A stretch of DNA of 64,000 nucleotides from JAXMAR01 sp046350295 (GCA_046350295.1 JAXMAR010000006.1:195390-259389); one strand, 5' to 3'; shown: positions 1 through 11,000, counted from the stretch's first letter. A program made the numbers and translations. Notes: generated from the letters alone by a model not told the origin.

Positions 1-1
1 C

Positions 2-688
2 ACACCCCCAAAAACGCAGGCCGCCCTTCTGGAAGCCATGCAGGAGCGGCAGGTGACGGTCGGCGGCTCCAAGCACAAGCTGCCCGAGCCCTTCTTCGTG
101 CTGGCGACCCAGAACCCGATCGAGCAGGAAGGCACCTATCCTCTGCCCGAGGCGCAGCAGGACCGCTTCATGTTCAACGTGCTCGTCGACTATCCTGAGG
201 AAGAGGAGGAGTTCCGCATCGTCGAGATGACGACGTCGATGCACGTGCCGAGCGTCGAGCGCGTGTTGTCGGCCAATGACATCATGGAGATGCAGGACAT
301 CGTGCGCAAGGTACCGGTGGCGCCGTACGTCATCCGCTACGCGATGAAGTTCACGCGGCTGACGCGCAAGGAGAAGGGGGATGTGCCGGACTTCATCCGC
401 GACTACGTGACCTGGGGCGCCGGGCCGCGCGCCTCGCAATACCTGGTGCTGGGGGCGAAGGCGCGGGCGGTGCTGCACGGGCGCTACTATGTCTCCTGCG
501 AAGACATCCGCGAGGTCGCGATCCCGGTGCTGCGGCACCGCATCCTGACGAACTTCAACGCCGAGGCTGAAGGCGTCAAGCCCGAGGACATCATTCGCCG
601 CCTGGCGCAGATCATCCCACGCGACCCGAACGAAGACGCGCTGGCGCGCGGCAAGGCGCCGGCCACCACCGTGGCGGTATCGGCGTGA
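2..688 (+). CDS. MoxR family AAA+ ATPase, C-terminal part (5' end outside window)
   Basis: The reading frame is open from base 2, so the gene starts upstream of the window and only about 228 residues are visible. What remains begins at the arginine/sensor region after Walker B (TPPKTQAALLEAMQERQ) and includes the diagnostic MoxR segment ATQNPIEQEGTYPLPEAQ and the lid domain ending in VLRHRILTNFNAEAEG. MoxR ATPases act as chaperones that insert metal cofactors or assemble VWA-protein complexes, and typically sit next to DUF58 and VWA genes, as here. It is closely similar to the MoxR gene at 22015-23037, so the two are paralogues. It heads the operon-like run that continues to 14325. Confidence 0.95.
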   Translation, partial: TPPKTQAALLEAMQERQVTVGGSKHKLPEPFFVLATQNPIEQEGTYPLPEAQQDRFMFNVLVDYPEEEEEFRIVEMTTSMHVPSVERVLSANDIMEMQDIVRKVPVAPYVIRYAMKFTRLTRKEKGDVPDFIRDYVTWGAGPRASQYLVLGAKARAVLHGRYYVSCEDIREVAIPVLRHRILTNFNAEAEGVKPEDIIRRLAQIIPRDPNEDALARGKAPATTVAVSA

Positions 689-715
689 TATCGAGTTCCT
701 GTGGTTGAGGTGATG

Positions 716-1528
716 ATGTCCACCGCTCCTGAAACGCCGCCATTGACGTGGCCTGCCGTGCCGATGCCGCCGCCGCTCGTCGACGATTTTCCGTATCCAC
801 CTTCCGACCTTGTCGCAGAGGATGGGAGAAACTTGGAAAGCGACTGGCATCGCAAGCAGATCAATCTGCTCATCGAGAGTCTCGGCTGGTATTGGCGCGG
901 CCGCAGCAACTGGTATGCGGGCGGCAACATGTTCATCTACTTCAGTCGCGAGGAGGCGCGCAACCGCGATTTTCGCGGGCCTGATTTCTTCGCCGTCCAG
1001 GGCGTGGACGGCACGCGCATGCGCGATTGGTGGGCGATCTGGGATGAGGGTGGGCGTTACCCGGACACGATTATCGAGTTGCTGTCGCCGACCACCAGGC
1101 GCCTCGATCTCGGCGTGAAGAAGGACGTTTACGAAGAGATCTTTCGCACCCCCGAGTATGTGTGCTACGACCCAGACGGGGAAATGTTGCTCGGTTGGCG
1201 CCTCAGTCCGGAGGTCCCCAGCCGATACGCGACGCTGATCCCTGATGCCAGCGGCCGCATTGAGCTGCGGACGCTGGGCCTTTGGCTCGGCACATGGCGC
1301 GGCCCATACCAGGGTTTCGAGAAAACCTGGTTGCGGTTCTTTGACGCGCAAGGGCGCCTCGTGCCAACGGCTGAGGAGGTAAGGGAGGACGAAAAACGAC
1401 GCGCTGAGGAAGAGAAACACCGCGCCGACGTGGAAAAGCAACGCGCCGACGTGGAAAGGCAACGTGCCGACGCCCTCGTCGCCGAAGTCGCTCGTCTGAA
1501 AGCACAGCTCGAGCAGCAACAGAAGTAG
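716..1528 (+). CDS. Uma2 family (DUF820) PD-(D/E)xK nuclease-like protein with coiled-coil tail
   Basis: About 270 residues. The core matches the Uma2 family of putative restriction-endonuclease-fold proteins: an acidic residue in GPDFFAV, IELLSPTT with the Glu, and KKDVYEE with the Lys make a D...E...K set. The last ~55 residues are a charged heptad-like coiled coil of repeated ExRAD-type units. The start is uncertain: GTG at 701, ATG at 713 or ATG at 716 are all possible and none has a well-spaced ribosome site; 716 gives MSTAPETPP, resembling the start of the Uma2 gene at 60571. It lies between moxR and DUF58, genes usually adjacent, so it is probably an insertion. Biological role of Uma2 proteins is unknown. 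Confidence 0.88.
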   Translation: MSTAPETPPLTWPAVPMPPPLVDDFPYPPSDLVAEDGRNLESDWHRKQINLLIESLGWYWRGRSNWYAGGNMFIYFSREEARNRDFRGPDFFAVQGVDGTRMRDWWAIWDEGGRYPDTIIELLSPTTRRLDLGVKKDVYEEIFRTPEYVCYDPDGEMLLGWRLSPEVPSRYATLIPDASGRIELRTLGLWLGTWRGPYQGFEKTWLRFFDAQGRLVPTAEEVREDEKRRAEEEKHRADVEKQRADVERQRADALVAEVARLKAQLEQQQK

Positions 1529-1556
1529 GGCGCCAAAGGCGTCGTGAGAGATACGC

Positions 1557-2477
1557 ATGCAGACCCCCGGAACGAAAGTCGAAGATCCGCACAAGTACCT
1601 CGATCCGCTCGCGCTGGCAAAGGTGCGCAGCCTCGAGTTGAAGGCGCGCCTCATCGTCGAGGGCTACCTCTCGGGCATGCACAAGAGCCCGTTCCACGGC
1701 TTCTCCGTCGAATTCGCGCAGCACCGCGAGTACGTCCCCGGCGACGACATCAAGCACGTCGACTGGAAGGTCTACGGCCGGACCGGCCGCTTCTACCTCA
1801 AGCAATACGAGGAGGAGACGAACCTCATCTGCTGGATCTTTCTCGACAAGAGCGAGTCGATGCTCTATGGCTCCAAGGGGGTGACGAAGTACGACTACGC
1901 CTGCATGTCGGCGGCGGCGCTCACCTACCTGGTCCTCGGGCAATCGGACAGCGTCGGCTTCGTCACCTTCGATAACGAAGTGCAGCGGTTCATGAAGCCG
2001 TCGAGCCAACCGTCGCACCTCAAGGAGATCATCAACGTGATGAACCTGGGGGCGGGGCGGGAGAAGTCGAACATCGGCCAGCTGTTCCATAGCCTGGCGG
2101 ACCGCATGAAGCGGCGCTCGATCGTCTTTGTCCTGAGCGACATGTTCGACGACCTGGAGCCGATGCTGGCCGGGCTCAAGCACCTCAGGCACCGGCGGCA
2201 CGAAGTCGTCCTGTGGCACATCCTGGACGGGGCCGAACTGACGTTCCCGTTCCAGGAGACGACGCTGTTCCGCGGCCTGGAGCAGTATCCGGAATTGTTG
2301 ACCGATCCGCGGGCGCTGCGGCAAAGCTATCTGGATCAGATCAACGGCTTCATCCAGAAGCTGCAGCGCAGTTGCCGGGACCAGAACATCGACTACGTTC
2401 AACTGCGGACGGACACGAACCTGAGCGTCTGCTTGTCCAGTTACCTGGCGCATCGGATGGCGCGATCGAAGAAGTAA
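1557..2477 (+). CDS. DUF58 domain-containing protein
   Basis: 306 residues. The DUF58 signature is clear: HREYVPGDDIKHVDWKVYGR near residues 58-77, followed by a VWA-like half with FLDKSESM (MIDAS-type DxSxS) near residue 97 and FVLSDMFDDLE near 190. DUF58 proteins work with MoxR ATPases and VWA membrane proteins. The ATG at 1557 has a GAGAG ribosome site 6-7 bases upstream. The next gene starts 10 bases after its stop, so co-transcription and probably translational coupling with the BatA/VWA gene is expected. No membrane segment is evident. Confidence 0.95.
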   Translation: MQTPGTKVEDPHKYLDPLALAKVRSLELKARLIVEGYLSGMHKSPFHGFSVEFAQHREYVPGDDIKHVDWKVYGRTGRFYLKQYEEETNLICWIFLDKSESMLYGSKGVTKYDYACMSAAALTYLVLGQSDSVGFVTFDNEVQRFMKPSSQPSHLKEIINVMNLGAGREKSNIGQLFHSLADRMKRRSIVFVLSDMFDDLEPMLAGLKHLRHRRHEVVLWHILDGAELTFPFQETTLFRGLEQYPELLTDPRALRQSYLDQINGFIQKLQRSCRDQNIDYVQLRTDTNLSVCLSSYLAHRMARSKK

Positions 2478-2487
2478 CAGGGCTTCC

Positions 2488-5400
2488 ATGGCTGTCTTCG
2501 GCTTCATCTTCAACCTCTGGACCACCACCCTCGCCACGGCGCTCGCCGCGGTGTCGATCCCGATCATCATTCATCTGCTCAACCGGCGCCGCTTCAAGAT
2601 CGTCGACTGGGCGGCCATGCGCTTCCTCCTGGCGGCCCAGCGGCAGACCACGCGGAAAATGCGCGTCGAGCAGATCGTCCTCCTGGCCGTGCGCTGCCTG
2701 CTCCTGTTGCTGCTGGTCCTGGCCATGGCGGCGGTCATGCCCTGGGCCGAGGACCTCTGGGCCGCGATCTGGCCCGAGGCGTCGACGCGGCAATTCCGTC
2801 CCGAGGGGCGCACCCACCACATCCTGGTCATCGACGGCTCCCTGAGCATGAACCAGGCGATCGGCCGCAAGACCGCGTTCGACAAGGCGATCGAGCAGGC
2901 GCTGCGGACGGTGAGCAACGGACACGCCGGTGATGGCTACAGCGTCCTTGTCCTCAAGGACAATCCGACTTGGGTCGTGGCCAACGGCTCGCAAGTGCCG
3001 GCGCGCGTCACGAAGGAAATCGAGGCCCTCAAACCCAGCCACGGCAACGCCTCTCTCGCCTCGGCGCTCAACATGGTCCATTCGCGGGTCATGGAAAGCG
3101 CCAAGCGGTTCTCGACGCAGGTCATCTACGTGTACACGGACATGCAGCGCTCGACCTGGCAATCGGCGCTGGACCTGGAAAAGACCAAGGCGGAGGGGGA
3201 AGAGAACGTCAACCTGTTCGAGGAGATCCAGAAGGAGGCCCAGTTCGCGCTGGTCGACGTCGGGGCGGACAAGCAATCGAACTGCGCCGTCGTCGATCTT
3301 TACCTGCACAACCCGCTGATCACGACCGGGCAGACGCTCGAGGTCGTCGCGGCGGTGCAGAACTTCACCGAGGTGGAGGAGAGCGCCAAGGTCGAGCTGG
3401 AGTTCATGGTGGGAACACCGAAGCCCGGGGCCGCGCCGATCTCGTGGCGCACCTTCGACACGAAGGTCGTGGAGATCGCCCCGGGGAGGCGCGAGGAGAA
3501 ACGCTTCCAGCACACGTTCAAGGAGCCGGGCACCTATGTGCTTCAGGTGCGGGCCAAGGCGCCGAACGATCGCCTGCCGATCGACAACTCGCGTTACCTC
3601 GTCGTCACCATCAAGGACCAGATCCCGGTCCTGATCGTGTGCGGGGCGCCGGCGGACGTCAACCGCAAGACGCACCTGGAGCGCATGAGCGACTGGCTGC
3701 GCGACGCGCTCAACCCGGCCCCCGGCGAGGAGGACGGCTGGACGCGGCTGATGCCCGATGTGCGCACGCAGGACGAGTTCGCCCGCATGAAGCTGGAGGA
3801 GCGGCTGCGCTATGATTGCATCTTCCTGGTGGACATCGCAGCCCCGAGCCGGGAAGAGGTCGAATACCTGGAGGATTTCCTGCGGCGTGGGCGGGGAGTG
3901 GTGATGTCCCTCGGGGACGCCTCGGCGCGCGACGCCAAGGAGATCAACGAGAAGCTCTACAAGGGGGAAAGCGGCCTGATGCCGGCGGAGCTTCAGAAAC
4001 GCATCAGCGCTCCGGCGTTTCACTTCTTCACGCTGAACGCCGAAGGAGAAGCATTCCGCCTGCCGCCGCTCAAGGCGTTCGCCAATGACCAGGACCGCAT
4101 CAGCATCGCCAGCCGGCCGTTCTGGCAGTATGTGGAGACGAAGCTGGCGAGCCCGCGCGTTCGCTCCATCCTCACGTTCGTGCGCGAGCTGGACCCCGGG
4201 TCAAAGGAGCCCGAGGACAAGACCGTGCCGACCGGTGATCCCGCGCTCGTGGAATGGAACCCGCTCATGCCGCCGAGCAAGGGGGGCGTGAAGGGGGTGA
4301 GCCGGGCCTATCCGGCCAAGTTCGTGCTGCTCACGTCCACGATGCACAAGAAGGTGAAGGACGAGAAGGCGCTGTACGACGGCTGGAACTACTGGGCCGG
4401 CTCCTTCAGCTACGTGGCTCTGGCGCAGGAGCTGGTGCGGATGGTCGTGCCGCCGCGCCTCATCGGCCAGGCCAGCCTGGTGAGCGAGCCGATCGAGGCC
4501 ATCTTCCCCAGCCCGGGGCACAAGGTGGAAGCGACGGTCCACTTTCCCGACGAGGAAGGCAAAGCGCTCGAACCGCGGCAACAGATCCTGGCGCCGAGCG
4601 AGGACATCCTGGACTTCCGCTTTGGCGATACGGACGTGGCGGGCGTCTACCGTGTGGTGATCGAAGGGGAAAAGGCGCCGCTGCCTTTTGCCGTCAATTT
4701 CCCCGGTGTCACGGCCGATAAGCGTGGCAGCGAGAGCGACCTGGGCCGCGTCAAGGACACCGACCTGCGCGGCATGTTCCCGAAGTTCGACTTCCAGCTC
4801 GTGCATGAAGCGGGGGACATCAACATCAAGCCCGGTCCGCGCGCCAATGGCCTGGTCGAGGAGCGGGTCGACCAGGGGCCGGAGATCGCGCACTGGCTCC
4901 TCATTGCCATGCTGTTCCTGCTGTTTGTGGAGATCATTCTCGCGTGGCAGTTCGGACATTACACCACGGTCGACGGCGCGACGGCCCCGCCTCCGACCGG
5001 GCTCGCTTGGCCCCTGTTCGTCGCCATCAGCGCCGCGGTGCTCTTCGCCGTCGGCGCCTACGTGTTGATCGACGCCTATCGCTCCGGCGATTTCCTGCGC
5101 TTCCTGCCGGACCGGTTCCGCGTCTGGTTCGAGCAGAAGGTTCTCGACCTGGAAGCCCCGCCGGCCGGGGAAACGACCCATTGGACCTTCCAGCCCGAGT
5201 CCTGGCTGCCGCCGCTCCTGGAGCGAAACTGGGGCGCCCCCATCCTGGTCATCCTGGGCCTGGTCGTGATCTTTTTCGTCTACCGGGCCGAGGGGCCGCA
5301 AGTCTCGCCGTGGTTCAAGGCGCTGCTGGGTGGCCTGCGTTTCTTCCTGGTCATGATGCTGGTCTACGCCCTGTTGCCGCAGGTGAAGGTGAGCATCGAC

Positions 5401-7869
5401 CGCCAGGGCATGCCGGAGATGGTGGTCCTGATCGACGACAGCATGAGCATGGGCGTGCCGGACAACTTCCAGGATGGCGCCACGCGCGACAAGGCCAAGG
5501 CCCTCACGGCCGGCATCCGCGCTCAGCTCAAGGAGCGGCTGCCGCCGCGCGTGGCCGAGCTGAAGACGCAGCTCGCCGACCTGCGGCGTCGGGCCGAGGC
5601 CGATCCGAAGCTGAAGCCGGACGTGGAGGATCTGAAGACGCGCGTGGAATACCTGGAAGGCCAGCTGAGCCAGATCGATACGCCGGGTTGGAGACCGTCG
5701 CGCCTCAACCTGGCGCAAGCGGTGATGCTCGATCCGGAGCGGGACTGGCTGCGTCACCTCTTCCTCAAGCAGCGCTCGCGCGTCCACGTCTACCATCTGG
5801 ACGCGGTGGGCAAGGCGACCAAGCTGCTCGACGCCGAGGGCGCCGCGGGCGATCTCACCGAGCCGGACAACCCGCGTTCCCTGGAGCGGGCGAAGAAGGC
5901 CGTGGCCGCCATCGAGCCCTACGGCAAGGACAGCCAGCTCGGCCTGTCGCTGCGCGAGGTGATCAACCAGTATCGCGGCTCCGCTCTCACTGCGGTCATC
6001 ATGGTGACGGATGGCGTGACCACGCGCGAGGAGTCGATCAAGGAGGTGGCCGATCACGCCAAGCGCGCCGGCGTGCCGCTCATCTTCCTGGGCATCGGCG
6101 ACGATCACGAGATCCAGAACCTGGAGCTGGACGGCCTGCAGGTGGACGACACGATCTATCTGGGGGACACGGCGCTGTTCCAGGCCAAGCTCATCGGCAA
6201 GGGCTTCAAGGACCTGGAAGTGCCCATCATCTTGAAGCTGAAGGAACGCGACGGCCGGGAGAAGGAGGTCGATCGCATCAAGAAGCGGGTCGATCCGGAT
6301 GGCAAGCCGGTGAAGTTCACGCTGGCGCACAAGCCGGGCGAAGCCGGCAAGAAGACGTACGTGATCGAGGTGGAGCTGCCCAAGGCCGACAAGAAGGAGA
6401 GCGGCCCGAGCAAGCTCCGGCTGGAGCGCACCATCGAGGTCATCGAGACCAAGAAGATCAAGGTGCTCTACGTCGAGGGGCAGCCACGCTACGAGTTCCG
6501 CTACATCAAGACGCTGCTGGAACGGGAGAACCCGGACGAGAAGAAGGGCAAGTCGATCGAAATCCGGGTATTGCTCCTGGACGGCGACCCTGACTGGCAC
6601 CGCACCGACCGCACCGCCCTGGCCGATTTCCCGGCGACGCGCGAGGATCTCGAAGCCTATGACGTGATCATCATGGGGGATTGCGACCCGCGCCATCCCA
6701 AGCTCGGAGACGCCCGGCTCAAGATGATCGCGGATTACGTGCAGGGAGACGATGGCAAGGGCAAGCGCAAGTCGAGCCGCAACGGCGCGGGCATCCTGTT
6801 CATTGCCGGGCCGTTCTTCAACCCGCACAGCTATCGCGACACGCCGCTCGGGCCGCTGTTGCCGGTGGAGCCGCTGGCCGCCAAGCCGCCGCCGGAGCCG
6901 GAGGAGAACAAGGAGACGTTCAAGCTCAAGTGGACGACGCTGGGACGCCTCAACAACCTGTTCAAGCTCGTGCCGGACGACATCGAGAGCTCGAACATCT
7001 GGGACAAGCTCAAGCCGATGTACTGGTACGCCAAGTCGCTCAAGGCGAAGGAGCGGGCCGAAGTGCTGGCGACGCATCCGGCGGCTGCCGGAGGGGCCGA
7101 GGGCAAGCATCCGCTCATCGTGCAGCAGCTGGTGGGCGCCGGCCGGTCCATGTTCTTCGGCTTCGAGGAGACCTGGCGCTGGCGCTTCCGCGTGGACGAG
7201 GTGCAGTACAACCGGTTCTGGATCCAGGCCATGCGCTACATGGCGCGGGTGCGGCAGAACCGCACGGAGCTGCGCCTCGACCGGCAGACGCCCTACCGCG
7301 AGGGGGAGACGATAAAAATCACCGTCACCTTCCCCGACAGCATGCCGGGCTTCGCCGGTCCCAAGGAGGACCCGACGGCCGAGGTCGTGGTCAAGGGGGA
7401 TTTTACCCCGCCGGCCAAGGACAAGGAGGAAGGAGGAGCGCCGCGGTCGGAACCCCTGCAGGTGATGCTGTCCAAGGTAGGCGGCAGCCTGGCGACCTAT
7501 GAGGCGACGCTGCCCAAGGCCCGGGCGGGCAAGTACAACTTCAAGCTTTATACCCCGGACGTGCGCAAGCTGCAGCCGGATGGCGAGCGGCCCTCCGCCG
7601 AAGCGACCGTCGTCATGCCGCCCCAGGAGTTGGAGGATCTTCGCCTCAACCGCGCCGAACTGCTGGACGCGGCACAGAAGACGCGCGGCAAGCTCTATAC
7701 CCTGGGGGACGTCGACAGGCTTCTGGAAGAGTTGCCCGAGCCGGAGCGGCCGAACCTGGGCTCAACGATGTCCCGCCAGAAGATCTGGAACCACTGGCTC
7801 GTCTTCGCGCTGGCGGTCCTGCTCTTCAGCGGCGAATGGATTATGCGTAAACGGCAGCACCTGTTATAG
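2488..7869 (+). CDS. Giant BatA-VWA fusion protein (two VWA domains, GATase1-like region)
   Basis: 1793 residues in one uninterrupted frame. Residues ~1-85 are the BatA/aerotolerance N-terminal module (HLLNRRRFKIVDWAAMRFL plus a hydrophobic helix). A first VWA domain starts near residue 110 with a MIDAS DGSLS. Membrane helices cluster at ~798-825, ~835-860, ~915-935 and ~950-970. A second VWA domain begins near 978 with DDSMS, followed by a Glu/Lys-rich helical insert. Residues ~1320-1480 (VLYVEGQPRYEFRYIK, VIIMGDCDPRHP, LFIAGPFFNPH) resemble the class-I glutamine-amidotransferase-like domain often found in planctomycete VWA proteins. A final helix anchors the C-terminus. In relatives these halves are commonly two genes, so this looks like a fusion. 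Likely an inner-membrane scaffold loaded by the neighbouring MoxR ATPase. Confidence 0.9.
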   Translation: MAVFGFIFNLWTTTLATALAAVSIPIIIHLLNRRRFKIVDWAAMRFLLAAQRQTTRKMRVEQIVLLAVRCLLLLLLVLAMAAVMPWAEDLWAAIWPEASTRQFRPEGRTHHILVIDGSLSMNQAIGRKTAFDKAIEQALRTVSNGHAGDGYSVLVLKDNPTWVVANGSQVPARVTKEIEALKPSHGNASLASALNMVHSRVMESAKRFSTQVIYVYTDMQRSTWQSALDLEKTKAEGEENVNLFEEIQKEAQFALVDVGADKQSNCAVVDLYLHNPLITTGQTLEVVAAVQNFTEVEESAKVELEFMVGTPKPGAAPISWRTFDTKVVEIAPGRREEKRFQHTFKEPGTYVLQVRAKAPNDRLPIDNSRYLVVTIKDQIPVLIVCGAPADVNRKTHLERMSDWLRDALNPAPGEEDGWTRLMPDVRTQDEFARMKLEERLRYDCIFLVDIAAPSREEVEYLEDFLRRGRGVVMSLGDASARDAKEINEKLYKGESGLMPAELQKRISAPAFHFFTLNAEGEAFRLPPLKAFANDQDRISIASRPFWQYVETKLASPRVRSILTFVRELDPGSKEPEDKTVPTGDPALVEWNPLMPPSKGGVKGVSRAYPAKFVLLTSTMHKKVKDEKALYDGWNYWAGSFSYVALAQELVRMVVPPRLIGQASLVSEPIEAIFPSPGHKVEATVHFPDEEGKALEPRQQILAPSEDILDFRFGDTDVAGVYRVVIEGEKAPLPFAVNFPGVTADKRGSESDLGRVKDTDLRGMFPKFDFQLVHEAGDINIKPGPRANGLVEERVDQGPEIAHWLLIAMLFLLFVEIILAWQFGHYTTVDGATAPPPTGLAWPLFVAISAAVLFAVGAYVLIDAYRSGDFLRFLPDRFRVWFEQKVLDLEAPPAGETTHWTFQPESWLPPLLERNWGAPILVILGLVVIFFVYRAEGPQVSPWFKALLGGLRFFLVMMLVYALLPQVKVSIDRQGMPEMVVLIDDSMSMGVPDNFQDGATRDKAKALTAGIRAQLKERLPPRVAELKTQLADLRRRAEADPKLKPDVEDLKTRVEYLEGQLSQIDTPGWRPSRLNLAQAVMLDPERDWLRHLFLKQRSRVHVYHLDAVGKATKLLDAEGAAGDLTEPDNPRSLERAKKAVAAIEPYGKDSQLGLSLREVINQYRGSALTAVIMVTDGVTTREESIKEVADHAKRAGVPLIFLGIGDDHEIQNLELDGLQVDDTIYLGDTALFQAKLIGKGFKDLEVPIILKLKERDGREKEVDRIKKRVDPDGKPVKFTLAHKPGEAGKKTYVIEVELPKADKKESGPSKLRLERTIEVIETKKIKVLYVEGQPRYEFRYIKTLLERENPDEKKGKSIEIRVLLLDGDPDWHRTDRTALADFPATREDLEAYDVIIMGDCDPRHPKLGDARLKMIADYVQGDDGKGKRKSSRNGAGILFIAGPFFNPHSYRDTPLGPLLPVEPLAAKPPPEPEENKETFKLKWTTLGRLNNLFKLVPDDIESSNIWDKLKPMYWYAKSLKAKERAEVLATHPAAAGGAEGKHPLIVQQLVGAGRSMFFGFEETWRWRFRVDEVQYNRFWIQAMRYMARVRQNRTELRLDRQTPYREGETIKITVTFPDSMPGFAGPKEDPTAEVVVKGDFTPPAKDKEEGGAPRSEPLQVMLSKVGGSLATYEATLPKARAGKYNFKLYTPDVRKLQPDGERPSAEATVVMPPQELEDLRLNRAELLDAAQKTRGKLYTLGDVDRLLEELPEPERPNLGSTMSRQKIWNHWLVFALAVLLFSGEWIMRKRQHLL

Positions 7870-8017
7870 TTGGGCGTGCAAGGCGGTTTCCTCCGCGTGA
7901 CCAGGCGGTATGTCGGCGGAGCGAACCATGCGGAGTCGGAGGCGCCGGTTGACCGAAATGGCCGCCTGAATCGTTCTATATGGTGGTGTCGCCGAGCACG
8001 TAGATGGAGACCGGCCG

Positions 8018-11000
8018 ATGAATCCCCTGCACCATCGAATCGCCTGGCTCAGGCGTCAACTCTACTTCTTCGCGGGCGCCCGCGGTCTGTTCGCCGTGGC
8101 CGGCCTGCTGGTCGGCGCGGGGCTCGTCGCCTGCCTGCTCGATTGGATGATCGGTCTGCCGAGCATGATCCGGGCCTTCCTGCTCGCCGGCATCCTCGTC
8201 GGCTCCGCTTACGTCGCTTTCCGTCTGTTGCTGCAGCCGTTGCTGGCGCCCAAGGACGACCTGTCGCTGGCGCTCCAGGTGGAGGCGGCCTATCCGCATC
8301 TGAACGACAGCCTCGCCAGCACGGTCGAGTTTCTCAAGCAGCCGGGGAACGATCCCATGACCGGCTCGGCGGCGATGCGCAACAAGGCGGTCGAGCAAGC
8401 GCTGGGTAAGTCGAAAGAGCTGGATTTCGGCCGCATCCTCGATCGCAGGGGCGCGGTCCTTGCCTGTGCCGGCTTCCTTGTCGCGGCCGGATTGGCGGCC
8501 TTCTTCATGCTCGATGACGCGGACACGGCGTGGACGGCGGTACGCCGGCTGGCCGATCCGTTCGGCAACCATACGTGGACGCGCCTCGACATCCCGGACC
8601 TGCCCGATCACGTCGCGGTCGGAAAGCCCTTCATCTACAAGACGCGCGTCGACGGCGTCATCCCGAAATCCGGCAAGCTGATCGTCGAAGGGCAGAAGAA
8701 GGTCGACGAGATCGCCGTCCTGACCGACGCGGAGGGCGCCTATATCGACGTCAATATCCCCCTCACGCGCGAGCCGGGCGCCTTCCGCTTCCGCGTCACG
8801 GCCGGGGACGCTTCCTTCCCCGCGGGTCCGGGGACCTGGCAGAAGATCGATGTCTTGCCGCCGCCCGATTTGAAGTTTGTCCGTGTCGAGGTGGCCTTCC
8901 CGGAGTATACCGAGGAGCCGCCGGCAGTTATTTACGAAGGCGAGACCCTCCCCAAGATTACTCATCAGCATTTCGTTCCCGGCTCCGTTGTCCGTCTGCG
9001 GGCCCAGGCCGACAAACCGCTGGCCGACGCCTGGGTGCAGCTCTTGCCGCTCGCCGACGCGCGCAACCCAAACCCCGGTTTCCGCGCCTGCGCGATCGCG
9101 GGCCTGTTCGGCGGCCCGCCGGGCGCGGAGGGGCTGCCCCTCGCTGCCGGCGCCTTTTCCGTCTATGGTCGCTTCCCTGCCCGTTTCCTCGACGACAGCC
9201 GGCGCACCTTCGAGGTCGAGTTCCCGGCCTGGATCAGCGGCCGCTACGTGCTCCACCTCGAAGACTTCAAGAAGCTCGACCGTGAGATCAACACCGAACT
9301 GAACCTGATGAGCGATCCGCCGCCCGGGGTGATCCTGTCGCTCACCTCCCCGGACACGCGATTCAAGGAGGACGTGCAGGTCGACGTGCGGCCGGACGTC
9401 GAACTGGACATGGTCGTCAGTGCGAAGGAGGACCAGTACTGGCTGCGTTCGGTGTTCCTGGAGTTTTCACCGCGCTCCGGCGTGGAGGAGGAGCCGTTGC
9501 GCGTGGGAGTCTTCGATCAGAAGGAGATGAGCCGGCTGCTGCCGATCCTCCTGGGGGCGCCGCTGGAGGAGATCAAGGTGCGCTTGCAGCGTATCGAGCG
9601 TGCGCCGGTGCGCTGGGGCCTGAAGAACCGCTACAAGGAGGGGGAGGTTGTCTCGTTGTCGGCGGCGGCGTTTGATTCGTGCAACATCTTCCCGAGCCGG
9701 GAGCCGGGACGGAGCAAGACGATCAAGCTGAGGATCGTCGGGGTCCGGGAGCTGCTGGTGAAGGAAGAAAAGGTTTTGCCGGACGCGCAGATCAATATCG
9801 ACAAGGCGCGCGAGATCCTGGAAGGGGCGGTGAAGGGCCTCAAGGAGGTCGCGAGCAAGAACCCGGAAGACCTGAAGCGCGAAGACCTGGAGAAACTGGC
9901 CGAGGCCGAGCTGGACCAGGCGCGGGCCAAGGCCCACCTGGAGCAGCTCCTGGATCAGATCAACAAGCTCGCCTTGACGCGCAAGCTGAACAAGCTGCCG
10001 TCGAGCGACGCGGGGGACCTCCTCAAGACCTTGCGCGAGGAGCTGGACGCGCTCGTGCAGGAGGAAATGCCCAAGATCGAGAACGACATCTCCGACGCCA
10101 AGGCGAAGCTCTCCGGCCTCGATCCGAAGAAGGCGAAGGCGGAGAAATCGTCCAAGGACGACCCGCTCAAGAGCGCCATCGAGCGCGACGACAAGGCCAA
10201 GGCCGCGCTGGATGACCTGTCGCGCGCCCTCGCCCCCTATGCCAGCTTGCAGATGGTGAAGGACAAGGCGAAAGAGCTGCTCTTGAAGCACACCGATCTG
10301 CGCGACGCGACCGACAAGCTCCTGGAGATGAAAGACAAGATCGACCGGGGAGACGTGCCCATGCGCGAGGTCGGCCGCGCCACCAAGGAGCTGAATGACG
10401 AAACGGCCAAGAAAGGCGAGGCGCAGGCCTCCCTGGCGGACAAGGCCGACGAGTTGTTCAAGCTGATGCTCGATGTCGCCAAGAAACGGGCCGCCGACAA
10501 GGACATGGAAAACGCGCGGAAGCTGGAGAAGGCGGCGGACATCGGCGGCAAGACGCGCGTGAGCGAGCGCATGCGCGACGTCGGCGGCGAGCTGAAGAAG
10601 CCGCCGGCGCCCCTGAACCGGGCGAAGACCGAGCAGGAGAACATTCGCGCGGCGCTCGATCGCATCGACAAGATCCTCAACGACAAGAAGCCGACCGACG
10701 ACGTCGACCGGCTCAGCAAGAAGAAGAAGAAGACCGACGACAACCTCGACAAGCTCGACAAGCTCGGCAAAGGCCTGGCCGATCTGCGTGAGAAGGCGGC
10801 GAAGGCGATGGAGATCAAGGACGCCGACAAGCGCAAGGCGGCCCTGGACAAGATCGCCAAGGACGAGGAGAAGCTGAAGAAGGACGCCGAGGACGCGGCT
10901 CGCGAGCTGGCCCGGCTCAACGAGCCCAAGGCGGCCAAGGCCTTGGCCGACGCGGCGGCCGAGCTGGACAAGGCAGGCGCCAAGATGAAAGCCGGGGACA

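Noticed and set aside
2350..4023. Long antisense frame (557 residues) across the BatA gene
   Set aside because: High GC gives long spurious frames; Arg/Leu/Asp-rich with no domain, and opposite to a strongly supported gene.
4201..7110. 969-residue minus-strand frame inside the BatA/VWA gene
   Set aside because: Shadow of the real gene; composition of reversed codons, no motif.
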